Below are positions 1 through 8,800 of a stretch of 64,000 nucleotides of DNA, one piece after another. The position numbers and the translations under genes are program-made. The DNA is from an uncultured Cohaesibacter sp. (GTDB taxonomy: Bacteria; Pseudomonadota; Alphaproteobacteria; Rhizobiales; Cohaesibacteraceae), in assembly GCF_963662805.1 (NCBI RefSeq), contig NZ_OY759862.1, positions 372,001-436,000 on the forward strand. The letters are read 5' to 3'. The first letter of the stretch is position 1. Each line of letters starts with the position of its first letter. The notes beneath the pieces were generated by a model, which saw only the letters and a list, made by a program, of their open reading frames with translations, had not been told where the DNA came from and made no database searches.

Positions 1-1
1 G

Positions 2-457
2 ACGGTCATCGAGCAGGCATCGCCTCTCGACGAGCGGGCACAGGCTTGCCTGCTCGCCTATTATCAGGAACTCGCCGAGCGTTTCGAGAACGGGTTTGAT
101 GTCAATCTGTCCTCCGATCCGGAAAGTCAGGACATGGAGCCGCCGCGGGGCACATTCCTGTTGGCGATATCCGATGGCATGCCGATAGGCTGTGTCGGTC
201 TCAAGGGGACTGACAAGGGCTACGGCGAAGTCAAACGGCTTTGGATCGCCCAGTCTGCGCGAGGCATGGGGCTGGCTCGCCAGTTGATGGATGAAACAGA
301 GCGGTGGGCACGGGATCTGGGGATATCCTTGCTTAGGCTTGATTCCAACAGCGTGCTGTCAAATGCCGTCGAGATGTATCGCCGATGGGGATGGGATGAA
401 ATCGATCGGTTCAACGATGATCCCTATCCCGACGTCTTCTTCGAAAAGCATCTCTAG
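2..457 (+). CDS. GNAT-family N-acetyltransferase, 5' end outside the window
   Basis: The reading frame is open from the first bases of the window, so the N-terminus is missing and the internal ATG at 134 is probably not the start. The visible 151 residues hold a GNAT fold: an 'IGCVGLK' beta strand, the acetyl-CoA loop in the 'QSARGMGLARQL' segment (R/Q-x-x-G-x-G/A type), and a C-terminal 'LDSNSVLSNAVEMYRRWGW' helix-strand ending in 'RFNDDPYPDVFFEK'. The part before residue 45 ('YYQELAERFENGFDV') resembles the linker of MarR-GNAT fusion proteins, so the full gene may carry an N-terminal MarR helix-turn-helix; that is inference because the region is not in view. The substrate is unknown. Confidence 0.85.
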   Translation, partial: TVIEQASPLDERAQACLLAYYQELAERFENGFDVNLSSDPESQDMEPPRGTFLLAISDGMPIGCVGLKGTDKGYGEVKRLWIAQSARGMGLARQLMDETERWARDLGISLLRLDSNSVLSNAVEMYRRWGWDEIDRFNDDPYPDVFFEKHL

Positions 458-487
458 CTCTCTTTGGAAACACGTTGGTCTTCCCAT

Positions 488-514
488 AAAAAGAGGCGGC
501 CCGGAGGCCGCCTC
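488..514 (-). terminator. Rho-independent terminator downstream of ccrM
   Basis: A perfect 9-bp stem (493-501 with 506-514, loop CGGA) is followed on the minus strand by a run of five T (A-run 488-492 on the plus strand). The direction fits the end of ccrM. The upstream GNAT gene on the plus strand would reach the same hairpin but has no T-run on its side. Confidence 0.7.
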
Positions 515-699
515 GAGTTAGGTGAAAGTCAGTTGTCGCGTTTCGGCTCGTCTCCCGCACACCTCTGGTACGCAAAACCCTGGCCAGATGTGTGCGAAAG
601 GCTTGAACCGGTTTTCACCGTCGATTGGAACTCAAAACTTTTCCTCGGTTGTTAACTCTGTTGTCTGTGACGGCCATGCCGCCGGTGGGATGAACCTTG

Positions 700-1821
700 T
701 CAGGCCGCATCCCGGATGATCTGACGCAGATTGTCGATCGGTTCGCGATCTCCGTCCTGATCGAAATACCAGTAGGTCCAGCCGTTACAGGCATCGAGCC
801 CTTGCACTCCGGCGCCTACCTTGTGGATCGAGCCTGAATGGGCACCCGAAATGAGCGACCCGTCCGCACGAACCTTGGCGAAAAACTTGCCCTTCTTGTC
901 TGTCAGGACCGCTCCGGGCTTCAACAGCCCTTCTTCCAGCAGGCGGCCGAATGGAATGCGTGGCTGGGCGCGTTTGCCCCGGCTGATTTCAAGCGCTCCT
1001 GCCTCAATGGGGACAACCGCATCAATGCGCGCCTGAGCGGCCTTGATATAATCCGGATCCCGTTCCACACCCACGAAATGCCGACCCATCATCTTGGCCA
1101 CAGCGCCGGTGGTGCCGGTGCCGAAAAACGGGTCGAGGATCACGTCGCCGGGGTTGGTCGAGGAGAGCATCACACGATAGAGCAGGCTTTCCGGCTTCTG
1201 AGTGGGATGAACCTTCTTGCCATCCTCGCCCTTGAGGCGCTCGTTGCCTGTGCAGATCGGGAGCACCCAGTCGGACCGCATTTGCACATCATCATTGAAG
1301 GCTTTGAGCGCTTCGTAGTTGAAGGTGTATTTGGAATCCTTGCCACGGCTTGCCCAGATCATCGTCTCGTGAGCGTTGGTGAAGCGCTTACCGCGGAAGT
1401 TCGGCATCGGATTGGTCTTCAGCCAGACCACGTCATTGAGCATCCAGAACCCCAGATCCTGCATGATCGCGCCAACGCGGAAGATATTGTGATAGGAGCC
1501 GATGACCCAGATGGTGCCATTCGGCTTCAGAACCCGCTTGCAGGCCAGCAGCCACGCCCGTGTGAAGGCATCATAGGCCTCAAAGCTCTCGAACTGGTCC
1601 CAGTCGTTGGTCACGCCGTCGACTTCGGACTGATCCGGACGGGTGAGGCCGGAGCCAAGCTGCAGATTGTAGGGTGGATCGGCAAAGATCGCATCGACCG
1701 AATGCTTCGGAAGAGCCTCAAGTTGCGCAATGCAATCCCCTTTGAGGATGGTATCCAGCCAGTGTGGTTTGCTGGCTGGATGACCGCCGGAAATCGACTG
1801 TGAAGAAACTGATGAACGCAT
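700..1821 (-). CDS. ccrM: Cell-cycle-regulated DNA adenine methyltransferase CcrM (GANTC-specific)
   Basis: A beta-class N6-adenine methyltransferase of 373 aa that methylates the adenine in GANTC. The catalytic DPPY motif is at residues 48-51 ('ADPPYNLQL'), and the SAM-binding FxGxG motif ('DPFFGTGTTGA') lies near residue 245, the motif order of the beta class. The last ~90 residues ('FGRLLEEGLLKPGAVL' to 'DNLRQIIRDAA') are the DNA-binding extension typical of alphaproteobacterial CcrM. An upstream GTG/ATG frame could extend the protein to 410 aa, but the ATG at 1821 has an AGTAGG Shine-Dalgarno-like element and gives the usual family length. In Caulobacter and Rhizobiales, ccrM expression is cell-cycle controlled by CtrA. 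A terminator at 488-514 ends the unit. Confidence 0.95.
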   Translation of the reverse strand: MRSSVSSQSISGGHPASKPHWLDTILKGDCIAQLEALPKHSVDAIFADPPYNLQLGSGLTRPDQSEVDGVTNDWDQFESFEAYDAFTRAWLLACKRVLKPNGTIWVIGSYHNIFRVGAIMQDLGFWMLNDVVWLKTNPMPNFRGKRFTNAHETMIWASRGKDSKYTFNYEALKAFNDDVQMRSDWVLPICTGNERLKGEDGKKVHPTQKPESLLYRVMLSSTNPGDVILDPFFGTGTTGAVAKMMGRHFVGVERDPDYIKAAQARIDAVVPIEAGALEISRGKRAQPRIPFGRLLEEGLLKPGAVLTDKKGKFFAKVRADGSLISGAHSGSIHKVGAGVQGLDACNGWTYWYFDQDGDREPIDNLRQIIRDAA

Positions 1822-2477
1822 ACGCCTACTCGAACCAACTGTTACTCTGAACTTGCACTGCAGCGCACTCTCCATCCAAACCGCCATGGCGGGACTTGCA
1901 GCAGGCACGCACACTCGAAAACCAAGAAGCACTCAAGAAAGGCGAGGCTTTCTGAAAGATTTTCTTGTTGCAGAAGACTTATCACCACCCTCCGCTTGCC
2001 CTCATCCTGAGCCAACATGGTAAATCACCAGTTAAACTTCTTGCGTTGGTGGTCGTTTTTGACGGATCGATGGAAAAACTCTTTCAGAATCCGAAAATTT
2101 ATAGATAACAGAAAGTTAAAAGTGGTTACCAAAGGCTTTTCTTAAGGAAATATTACTGTCCCACTTCGTGACACTTGAGGAGGGTGGGGCGCTTGTGCTC
2201 AGGTGATTTGAAATTGCGTCCTGCTCAAATGCAAAAAGTAAAGCGATTTCCACCGCTTGTGAGAAACATGTTGGCGACTTTCAAAAAACGGCCTCAATTT
2301 TTAACTCTAATCACTGCATCCCGGCGAACTCGCTGGCGAAACAGCGCAAATCAGCTTACAAATGGTGTTTGGGTGAACCGGTTAATTGATATTCGGTTAA
2401 CAATCGCCGTAGGTCGGCAAAACGCCACCAGTCGGCAAGATAATGAGCGCAGTCGGAGAGATGGGGTCGGCTGATTG
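1822..2477. other. Intergenic region between divergent ccrM and the DUF721 gene
   Basis: About 650 bp without a convincing gene. A 99-codon frame at 2175-2474 has no recognisable family features and is rejected. The half nearest ccrM contains a GANTC site (GAATC, 2087-2091) and a near-match to a CtrA box (2105-2119). Near 2380-2400 there are two GGTTAA elements 15 bp apart. The region is AT-richer than its neighbours. In several Rhizobiales mutY sits beside the DUF721 gene; it is not present here. Confidence 0.6.
2105..2119 (-). promoter_or_regulatory. Candidate CtrA-type box upstream of ccrM
   Basis: Read on the minus strand the sequence is TTAACTTTCTGTTAT, which matches the CtrA consensus TTAA-N7-TTAA at seven of eight fixed positions. 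It lies 284 bp upstream of the ccrM start, with a GANTC site (2087-2091) between. CtrA control of ccrM is established in Caulobacter; here it is inferred from one imperfect site. Confidence 0.35.
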
Positions 2478-3005
2478 ATGGAAAAGTCAGGTATTCAGAA
2501 TTCGCACAAAGTGGCATCAGGATCAGCCCCGAGAAAGGGCTCGCAGGTGCTCGGCGATATTATTGGCTCCTGTTTGACCCCGCTATGTCGCAAACAGGGC
2601 TTTGCCTCTTCTGACATTTTGCGCCATTGGAAACAGATCGTTGGCCCACAGTTCGCCGACTGCACCGAGCCTGAGCGCATTCGCTGGCCGCATCGCACCG
2701 AGTCCGATGGCTTTCGTCCGGGCACACTGGTTCTGCATTGTGAGGGAGCGCAGTCTGTCTTTCTGCAGCATGAGCAGGCCACCATCATCCAGCGAGTGAA
2801 TGCCTATTTCGGCTATCCGGCGGTGGACCGCATTCAGATCCTGCAGCGCCCGGTTCGCACAACCCGTGACCCGCGACCCGACCCTTTGCGTCCTCTGACG
2901 AGAAGTGAAGCCGTGGCCCTTGATTCCCAGCTCGAAGGGGTCAAGGACGACAAGATGGCGGCAGCCTTGCGTCGTCTTGGTCATGCCATTCTGGTCAAGA
3001 GCTGA
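2478..3005 (+). CDS. DUF721 (DciA-like) family protein
   Basis: A 175-aa protein of the DUF721 family. The conserved block 'VLGDIIGSCLTPLCRKQGFASSDILRHWKQIVGPQFADCTEPERIRW' is broken here as 'GSCLTPLCRKQGF' and 'HWKQIVGPQFADCTEP', followed by the 'GTLVLHCEGAQSVFLQHEQ' strand typical of the fold. In other bacteria DUF721 proteins (DciA) interact with the replicative helicase; whether this alphaproteobacterial version does so is not shown. A TTG at 2475 directly precedes the ATG at 2478; the ATG is chosen. In Rhizobiales this gene usually stands just upstream of a dsbA-like gene and smc; here ohrR-ohr and an SH3 gene intervene. Confidence 0.85.
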   Translation: MEKSGIQNSHKVASGSAPRKGSQVLGDIIGSCLTPLCRKQGFASSDILRHWKQIVGPQFADCTEPERIRWPHRTESDGFRPGTLVLHCEGAQSVFLQHEQATIIQRVNAYFGYPAVDRIQILQRPVRTTRDPRPDPLRPLTRSEAVALDSQLEGVKDDKMAAALRRLGHAILVKS

Positions 3006-3033
3006 TCATCCATCACTTCAAGAAGACATGTGC

Positions 3034-3063
3034 AAAAAGCCCCACTAGGACCGGCGAGGCTTT
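3034..3063. terminator. Possible bidirectional terminator between convergent genes
   Basis: A short AAAGCC/GGCTTT stem (3036-3041 with 3058-3063) with A-run on the left and T-run on the right lies between the ends of the DUF721 gene (plus) and the SH3 gene (minus). The six-pair stem is weak, so the call is tentative. The T-run is longer on the minus-strand side. Confidence 0.4.
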
Positions 3064-3104
3064 GAGCAGCTATGGATTGTCTATTGATGAGAGGGCCACA
3101 AGGC

Positions 3105-3467
3105 TCAGGGGCAATGGCTGTCCCGCACATAACGTGCCTTGACCCATCCGCGCACGGTGGCATAGCCATTGTAATGGGTGACCGGACACCAGCGCTGTGC
3201 CCATGATCGGGATAGCGGAATGCAAGGGTTTTCAAGACGCAAAATGCCGTGACGTCCGGGCTTGAGGCGGTCAACGACCCGCGAGCTGGCAGACGGGCGA
3301 GAGCGCAGGTTGAGCGCGTCCCAATGCGCGACATTGACAACATAAAGGCACCCGGGTCCTGAGGTGGCATTAGCTTGCGGTACGCTGGCCACAAGAGCGC
3401 CGACGAGAGCCAACATGGCCATTCGGTATTTTGACCGGACTGTTTTACGCCATTCCTTCAATATCAT
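3105..3467 (-). CDS. Secreted SH3-domain (SH3b) protein
   Basis: A 120-aa protein with a clear Sec signal peptide: a basic N-terminus, then a hydrophobic core 'MAMLALVGALVA' and an Ala-x-Ala cleavage site near 'QANA'. The mature part has the bacterial SH3 signature 'LNLRSRPSASSRVVDRLKPG', then strands ending in 'GWVKARYV'. Such domains bind peptidoglycan or envelope peptides; no enzymatic residues are visible. Three or four cysteines in the mature part suggest disulfides in the periplasm. The start at 3467 is set by a GGGGAGA ribosome-binding site seven bases upstream; a longer frame to 3539 would bury the signal peptide. Confidence 0.8.
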   Translation of the reverse strand: MILKEWRKTVRSKYRMAMLALVGALVASVPQANATSGPGCLYVVNVAHWDALNLRSRPSASSRVVDRLKPGRHGILRLENPCIPLSRSWAQRWCPVTHYNGYATVRGWVKARYVRDSHCP

Positions 3468-3586
3468 GGTTCGATCTCCCCGTGTTCGAGCCGTTGAATT
3501 GATCTTGTCAAAATTATCGATAGAGCAGCATGGTACCACATCATGTTGGCTTGCAGGCTTGAAAAATGTGCGTCCTGCAATCGGGC

Positions 3587-3615
3587 TTGTTTTTCCTGTT
3601 CGAGCAATTTACATT
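3587..3615 (+). promoter_or_regulatory. Predicted ohrR promoter
   Basis: TTGTTT (3587-3592) and TACATT (3610-3615) are separated by 17 bp, 29 bp upstream of the ohrR start. The operator half-site at 3612-3625 overlaps the -10 element, which would allow autorepression. Confidence 0.45.
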
Positions 3616-3625
3616 GCGCGATAAC
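3612..3625. promoter_or_regulatory. Candidate OhrR operator in front of ohrR
   Basis: The sequence CATTGCGCGATAAC shares its right half, CGCGATAAC, exactly with the palindromic site in front of ohr (4183-4196), while the left half is degenerate. It overlaps the predicted -10 box of ohrR, consistent with negative autoregulation as known for OhrR proteins. Confidence 0.55.
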
Positions 3626-3643
3626 TAATAAAGGAAACAAGCC

Positions 3644-4111
3644 ATGTCGTCCTCAGACCCAACCAGCACAGAAATCAAGCACCCATTACCGCTGGATCAG
3701 CAGCTCTGTTTTGCGCTCTATTCGACGTCGCTGGCGATGACGCAACTCTACAAGCCGCTTCTTGAACCGCTTGGCCTGACCTACCCGCAATATCTCGTCA
3801 TGTTGATCCTGTGGGAGGGTGACGGGCTCCCGCTTAAAGACATCGGAGCCAGATTGGGGCAGAAGTCCGGTGCTTTGACCCCCGTCTTGAAACGCCTCGA
3901 AGAGGATGACCTCGTCGTGCGGGAGCGGGACGAGAAGGACGAACGGGCCCTGAAAATCCATCTGAGCGAAAAGGGCAGGGCGCTGCGAGAGGCTGCATCC
4001 GGCATCGGCCCTTGCCTGATCGAAGCCACGGCCATGCATCTGGACGAACTGATGGATCTGCGCAAGACACTGGTACAGTTACGCGGCAATCTCGTCGACT
4101 CTCAAAATTAG
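3644..4111 (+). CDS. ohrR: Organic-hydroperoxide-sensing MarR-family repressor OhrR
   Basis: A 155-aa MarR-family winged-helix regulator. The peroxide-sensing cysteine of OhrR is present at residue 22 in 'LDQQLCFALYS', and the neighbouring 'YKPLLEPLGLTYPQYLVMLILWE' type segment is the family hallmark. The DNA-recognition helix and wing are in 'KSGALTPVLKRLEEDDLV' and 'RERDEKDERALKI'. OhrR represses ohr until the cysteine is oxidised by organic hydroperoxides. The downstream neighbour on the same strand is ohr, and copies of one palindromic element lie before both genes. The ATG at 3644 has an AAGGAAA ribosome-binding site. Confidence 0.95.
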   Translation: MSSSDPTSTEIKHPLPLDQQLCFALYSTSLAMTQLYKPLLEPLGLTYPQYLVMLILWEGDGLPLKDIGARLGQKSGALTPVLKRLEEDDLVVRERDEKDERALKIHLSEKGRALREAASGIGPCLIEATAMHLDELMDLRKTLVQLRGNLVDSQN

Positions 4112-4116
4112 TTGAT

Positions 4117-4133
4117 GCGATAATTATTATCGC
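4117..4133. promoter_or_regulatory. OhrR operator O1 upstream of ohr
   Basis: GCGATAATTATTATCGC is a perfect inverted repeat (7-bp arms, 3-bp spacer). It sits immediately upstream of the -35 element of the predicted ohr promoter and just after the ohrR stop codon. Confidence 0.7.
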
Positions 4134-4142
4134 GATTAGTAG

Positions 4143-4171
4143 TTGACAGGCTGCTTGATTGCACCTATTTA
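4143..4171 (+). promoter_or_regulatory. ohr promoter
   Basis: A consensus TTGACA (4143-4148) and TATTTA (4166-4171) are separated by exactly 17 bp. The promoter is flanked by two inverted repeats, one just upstream of -35 and one around the expected transcription start, so it looks tightly repressible. Confidence 0.7.
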
Positions 4172-4182
4172 GGGCTGCATAA

Positions 4183-4196
4183 GTTATCGCGATAAC
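4183..4196. promoter_or_regulatory. OhrR operator O2 at the ohr transcription start
   Basis: GTTATCGCGATAAC is a perfect 14-bp palindrome placed 12-25 bp after the -10 box, where bound repressor would block transcription. The core ATCGCGAT differs in spacing from O1 (4117-4133), but the GATAA arms are shared. Confidence 0.7.
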
Positions 4197-4284
4197 GATC
4201 TGGACGACGGGAAGAAATTTTCACGATCCCCGGACTGGTATCAGCGAAGCTCTCAGGGATTTAAAGGAACAAAGGAGACAGCTC

Positions 4285-4713
4285 ATGCAGATCATTTACA
4301 AAACCAGCGCGACAGCAACCGGCGGGCGCGAAGGCTCGGTAAAATCCATCGACGGCAAACTGGATGCCGTTCTGAGCTCTCCCAAGGAACTGGGTGGCGA
4401 CAACGGTCCGGGTACCAACCCGGAACAATTGTTCGCTGCCGGGTATGCGGCCTGCTTCCTCAGCGCGCTGAAACTTGTCGCAAGACAAGAGAAGGTTGCG
4501 CTTGAGGACAGCACGACAATCACTGCAAGTGTGGGCATCGGCCCGAATCCGGCTGAAGGTGGGGTTGGATTTGCGATTGATGTGGACCTCGAAGTGGAAG
4601 CCGCCGGAGTAGAGAAGGCAACCCTTGAAGGGCTCGTCGAGAAAGCTCACCAGGTTTGCCCTTACTCCAACGCGACGCGCGGCAACGTCCATGTCGGTCT
4701 CAGCGTAAAATAA
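4285..4713 (+). CDS. ohr: Organic hydroperoxide resistance peroxidase Ohr
   Basis: A 142-aa OsmC/Ohr-family thiol peroxidase that reduces organic and lipid hydroperoxides. The catalytic cysteine is Cys57 ('GYAACFLSAL'), the resolving cysteine is Cys125 in 'HQVCPYSNAT', and the conserved catalytic arginine is in 'GGREGSVKS'. Length and motif spacing match the Ohr subgroup rather than OsmC. The start has an AAAGGAG ribosome-binding site. It follows ohrR in the same direction with its own promoter and two operators, and is closed by a terminator at 4751-4780, so it forms a single-gene, peroxide-inducible unit. Confidence 0.96.
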   Translation: MQIIYKTSATATGGREGSVKSIDGKLDAVLSSPKELGGDNGPGTNPEQLFAAGYAACFLSALKLVARQEKVALEDSTTITASVGIGPNPAEGGVGFAIDVDLEVEAAGVEKATLEGLVEKAHQVCPYSNATRGNVHVGLSVK

Positions 4714-4750
4714 CCAACAAGAAACAAATAGTCCCCCGACTAACTAGAAA

Positions 4751-4780
4751 AGGCGACCTGCAGTGCGGGCCGCCTTTTTT
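4751..4780 (+). terminator. Rho-independent terminator of ohr
   Basis: An AGGCG/CGCCT stem with an inner CCTG/CGGG extension across one mismatch (4751-4775) is followed by six T. It stands 38 bp after the ohr stop codon. Confidence 0.8.
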
Positions 4781-4983
4781 CATTTCAACGCTTGGTATAA
4801 ATACTTGCAATAAAATGCATATTACAAATCGGAAAGATACATCGATTCAGGTTGCGTTCGCCCTTGATTCGCCAAAAAGTGAATTAAATTTAGGGGAACA
4901 ATGAGGACGACGAGGGGCATTCCCGCTATGATGCGCCCAAGCTAACCGAAACAAGAACAAACAAAAACCATAAGGAACACACC

Positions 4984-5637
4984 ATGGCCATCACTCGCAG
5001 GAATTTTCTGGCGACCGGCAGCCAACTCACGATGGGCTTTGCCGCATTCGCTGGCCTGCCTTTTCTGACGACGGTTTCAGCTCACGCCGAAAGCTTCGAC
5101 GTAGACAAACTCATGGAAAAGAGCAATCTCGAAGAGGTTGCACTTGGTGACGAAAATGCTCCGGTTACGGTCATTGAGTATTTCTCATTGACCTGTGGGC
5201 ATTGCGCCAACTTCCACAAGACAACCTTCAAGCATGTCGAAGAAGAATACATCAAGACCGGCAAGGTCCGTTTCATCTATCGCGAATTCCCGCTCGACCC
5301 GCTTGCTGCGGCCGGTGCCATGCTGGCCCGCTGTGCTCCGGGTGGCAATGCCTTGCCGATGATCGACCTTCTGCTCGACTCTCAGCGCACCTGGGCTTTC
5401 TCGGACGATCCGGTGAAGCAGCTCGAAACCATGTCCAAACAGGCAGGTTTTACACAGGAGAGCTTCAAGGAGTGCCTGACCAATCAGAAACTGCTGGACG
5501 ATATCACAGCCGTGCGGGAACGTGGACACACGGAATTCAAGGTTGATTCCACGCCGACCTTCTTTGTGAACGGCGAAAAGCATATCGGAGCCATGTCGGT
5601 TGAGGAGTTCGACAAAATTTTGGAACCGCTTCTCTAA
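4984..5637 (+). CDS. DsbA-family periplasmic thiol:disulfide oxidoreductase
   Basis: A 217-aa exported thioredoxin-fold protein. The N-terminus has a twin-arginine-like motif ('TRRNFLA') followed by a hydrophobic stretch and an 'AHA' cleavage site near residue 35, suggesting Tat or Sec export. The active site is C71-G-H-C74 ('SLTCGHCANFH'), and the cis-proline loop is 'DSTPTFFVNG' near residue 187. The insertion between them matches the DsbA/DsbG-like thioredoxin_4 group. It probably introduces or shuffles disulfide bonds in the periplasm. In Rhizobiales it commonly precedes smc, as here (171 bp apart), a conserved order without a known functional link. Confidence 0.9.
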   Translation: MAITRRNFLATGSQLTMGFAAFAGLPFLTTVSAHAESFDVDKLMEKSNLEEVALGDENAPVTVIEYFSLTCGHCANFHKTTFKHVEEEYIKTGKVRFIYREFPLDPLAAAGAMLARCAPGGNALPMIDLLLDSQRTWAFSDDPVKQLETMSKQAGFTQESFKECLTNQKLLDDITAVRERGHTEFKVDSTPTFFVNGEKHIGAMSVEEFDKILEPLL

Positions 5638-5808
5638 TCACATTGGTCGATCTCGCATTGACCGAGGTTTCAAGGCGTGCCTGATGGCCCTCAAGGGGCC
5701 GCAGGCGCGCCTTTTTGCATTGGCTGACTGCCTGAGCTGTGTGAGCACCCTGAGCTGTCGGGGCGATCTGGGCTTGACCCGATGCTTTATGCGGCGGGGG
5801 GCGGCGGC

Positions 5809-8800
5809 ATGAAGTTCACCAAACTGCGCCTGCTCGGTTTCAAGTCCTTTGTCGAGCCGATGGATTTCATCATCCAGCCCGGACTGACAGGGGTCGTCGG
5901 TCCCAACGGCTGCGGCAAGTCCAATCTGGTCGAGGCCCTGCGCTGGGTGATGGGCGAGAACAGCTATCGCAATATGCGCGCCTCTGGCATGGATGACGTG
6001 ATCTTTGCCGGATCGACCCACAGACCAGCGCGAAACACCGCTGAGGTGACGGTCTATCTCGACAACACGGCCCGCACCGCTCCTGCCGGTTTCAATGAGG
6101 AAGACGCCATCGAGATTACCCGCCGCATCGAGCGGGAGAGCGGCTCTGTCTACAAGATCAACGGCAAGGAAGTGCGTGCCCGCGATGTGCAGCTGCTCTT
6201 TGCCGATGCGTCGACCGGGGCGCGGTCGCCATCTCTCGTTGGGCAGGGCAGAATCGGCGAGATCATCAGTCAGAAGCCGACCCAGAGGCGTGGACTGCTG
6301 GAAGAGGCCGCAGGGATTTCCGGCCTGCATTCCCGCCGCCACGAAGCTGAATTGCGCCTGAAGGCCGCCGAAAGCAATCTCGAGCGTCTTGAAGACATCA
6401 TGGCGCAAATCTCCACACAGCTCGAAGGTCTCAGACGGCAGGCCCGTCAGGCGAGCCGCTATCGAAATCTCTCCGCTGATATTCGTTCCACCGAGGCAAC
6501 CCTTTATCATTTGCGCTGGCGCGATGTGCTCGGCGATGAGGACAAGGCGAAGGGTGAGCTGCGCCGTGCCGACCTCGATGTCGCCGAAGCCACAACGCAA
6601 CAGTCAGCCGCCGCTCGCGAGGAAGCGCTGGCAAAGCACCAATTGCCCGAATTGCGTGACGTGCAGGCAGCCAAAGCCGCTGCGCTTCAGCGTCTGACTC
6701 TCGCGGCAAGGGAGCTCGACAACGAAGAGCAACGCATCAAGGAAAAGATGGCTGATCTTGAACGGCGCGTCGAGCAGCTGAAGGCCGACCGTATCCGCGA
6801 GCAGCAACTGGTGACCGAGAATGACGAGCTTCTGGCTACCCTTGATGAGGAAATGGAGCTGCTGACCGCTGAAGATGAAGCCACGGGAGAGACACAACAA
6901 CTCGCAGAGGCTGCGTTGGAGACCGCCGAGGCCGACCTGCAGGACGCCGAGGCCCTGACAAGTGAACTGACGGCCCGCCTCGCAGAGGCGGAAGGCTCCG
7001 CCCGCCAGATGGCACAGGTGACCGAAGCGGCCCGGGGACGGGTAGCGCGCCTTGCCAGCCAGACCGCTCAGGCCAAGCGCGATCTCGACAAGGTATCCGA
7101 GGAACTGGAGCGCGACACTGGCCTTGATGCGCGCCGGGAGGAGGTCGAATATGCCGCCGCGCAGCTCGAAATCCTCGAAGCCGAAGCAGAAGAGGCCTCC
7201 GCGCAGGTGGCCGAGTTGCGCGAAGAGGAAACCGAAGCCCGCCGGGCTCGCGCCGATGCAGAGAGCGCCTTCAACCGCCTCGATACGGAAGCCCGCACCC
7301 TCGCTAAGATCGTTGAGGCAGGAGAGGACAGCCGGTTTCCACCGTTGATGTCCCGCTTGAAGGTCGAGGCTGGCTACGAAATCGCGCTTGCTGCCGCCCT
7401 TGGCGATGATCTCGACGCAGCTCTTGATGCCAATGCTGCCCGGCATTGGGGTGAGGCGCTGGCCGCGGACGATGACCCGGCTCTGCCGCAGGATCTGCCC
7501 CGACTGGGTGATGTGGTGACGGGGTCTGACAGGGCTACGCGTCGCCTCAACCAGATCGGCGTCGTTGCGGCATCGGAAGGGCCTCAGATGCAGAAATTGC
7601 TCAAACCCGGGCAACGTCTTGTCAGCCGCGAAGGGGATCTCTGGCGTTGGGACGGTTTGGTGATGAAGGCAGGGGCGCCGACCCCGGCTGCCCAGCGTCT
7701 TGAGCAGCGCAACCGCCTCGAAGAGCTGGAGGGCCGTGTTTACGAAGCCGAAGAGCTGCTGGCAGCAACGCGGCAGACCTTTGAGGAAAAACGCGACGCT
7801 GCCGCCGACAAGGCAAGGCTTGAGCAGACCGCCCGCAACAGTTGGCGCGATGCGCAGAAGCGCCTGTCCACCATGCGGGAGGCCTTGTCCCGTGCCGAGC
7901 GCGACGCCAACCAGCTGCTCGCGAGAAAGGCGACGCTGGAAGCGACCCTCAACCGCCTCAGCGAAGACGAACAGGAAGCGCGCAGCGCTCTGGCCGAAGC
8001 CGAGAAACAGCACAAGGATTTGCCCGATTTCGAGCATCTGCAACGGGAACGGGACGAGGCCCGCCTTGTGCAAACCGAAAAGCGCACGACGGTGGCTGAG
8101 GCTCGCGCCCATGTGCAGGGCCTGACGCGGGAAACCGAAATGCGACAGAGGCGCCTCGCTGCCATCGAGCGGGAACGGGCAAGCTGGGTCTCGCGCGCGA
8201 AGAATGCCGACGCCCAGATCGCAACGCTCGATGCTCGCCTGTCAGAGACCGAGACGGAAATCGCCTCCCTCAAGGATGCCCCGGACGATTTTGCCCTGCG
8301 TCGACGCTCGCTGCTGTCCGAGATTTCCAAGGCGGAGGAAAGCCAGAAAGAGGCGAGCGACGCGCTTGCCACCGCAGAACGCAGCGCGATGGAAGCCGAC
8401 GTCGCCGCAAAGCTCGCGATGGAAGGTCTAAGCGCGACCCGCGAGGCGCGCAGCCGTGCCGACGAACGCGTCAAGGGCATCGAAAGCCGCAAACAGGAGC
8501 TGACCAGACAAATCGCCGAAGCGCTCGATTGCTCACCTGCCGCCACCTTCGGTCTCGCTGGTCTGAAGGAAGGGGCGCCTCTACCGACGATGGTCGCCGT
8601 GGAGACCAAGCTTGATCGCCTGCGCACCGAACGGGAGCGCCTTGGCGGCGTCAACCTCAGGGCCGATGAAGAGGCTACCGAGATTGCTGACCGGCTGACC
8701 ACCATGGAAACCGAGCGGGACGACCTCATCGAGGCGATCAAGAAGCTGCGCAACGGCATCTTCAATCTCAACAAGGAAGCCCGCGCCCGGCTCCTCGCCT

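Noticed and set aside
2175..2474. 99-codon open frame upstream of the DUF721 gene
   Set aside because: Composition is Arg/Thr/Gln-rich without motif, no ribosome-binding site, and it spans the regulatory gap.
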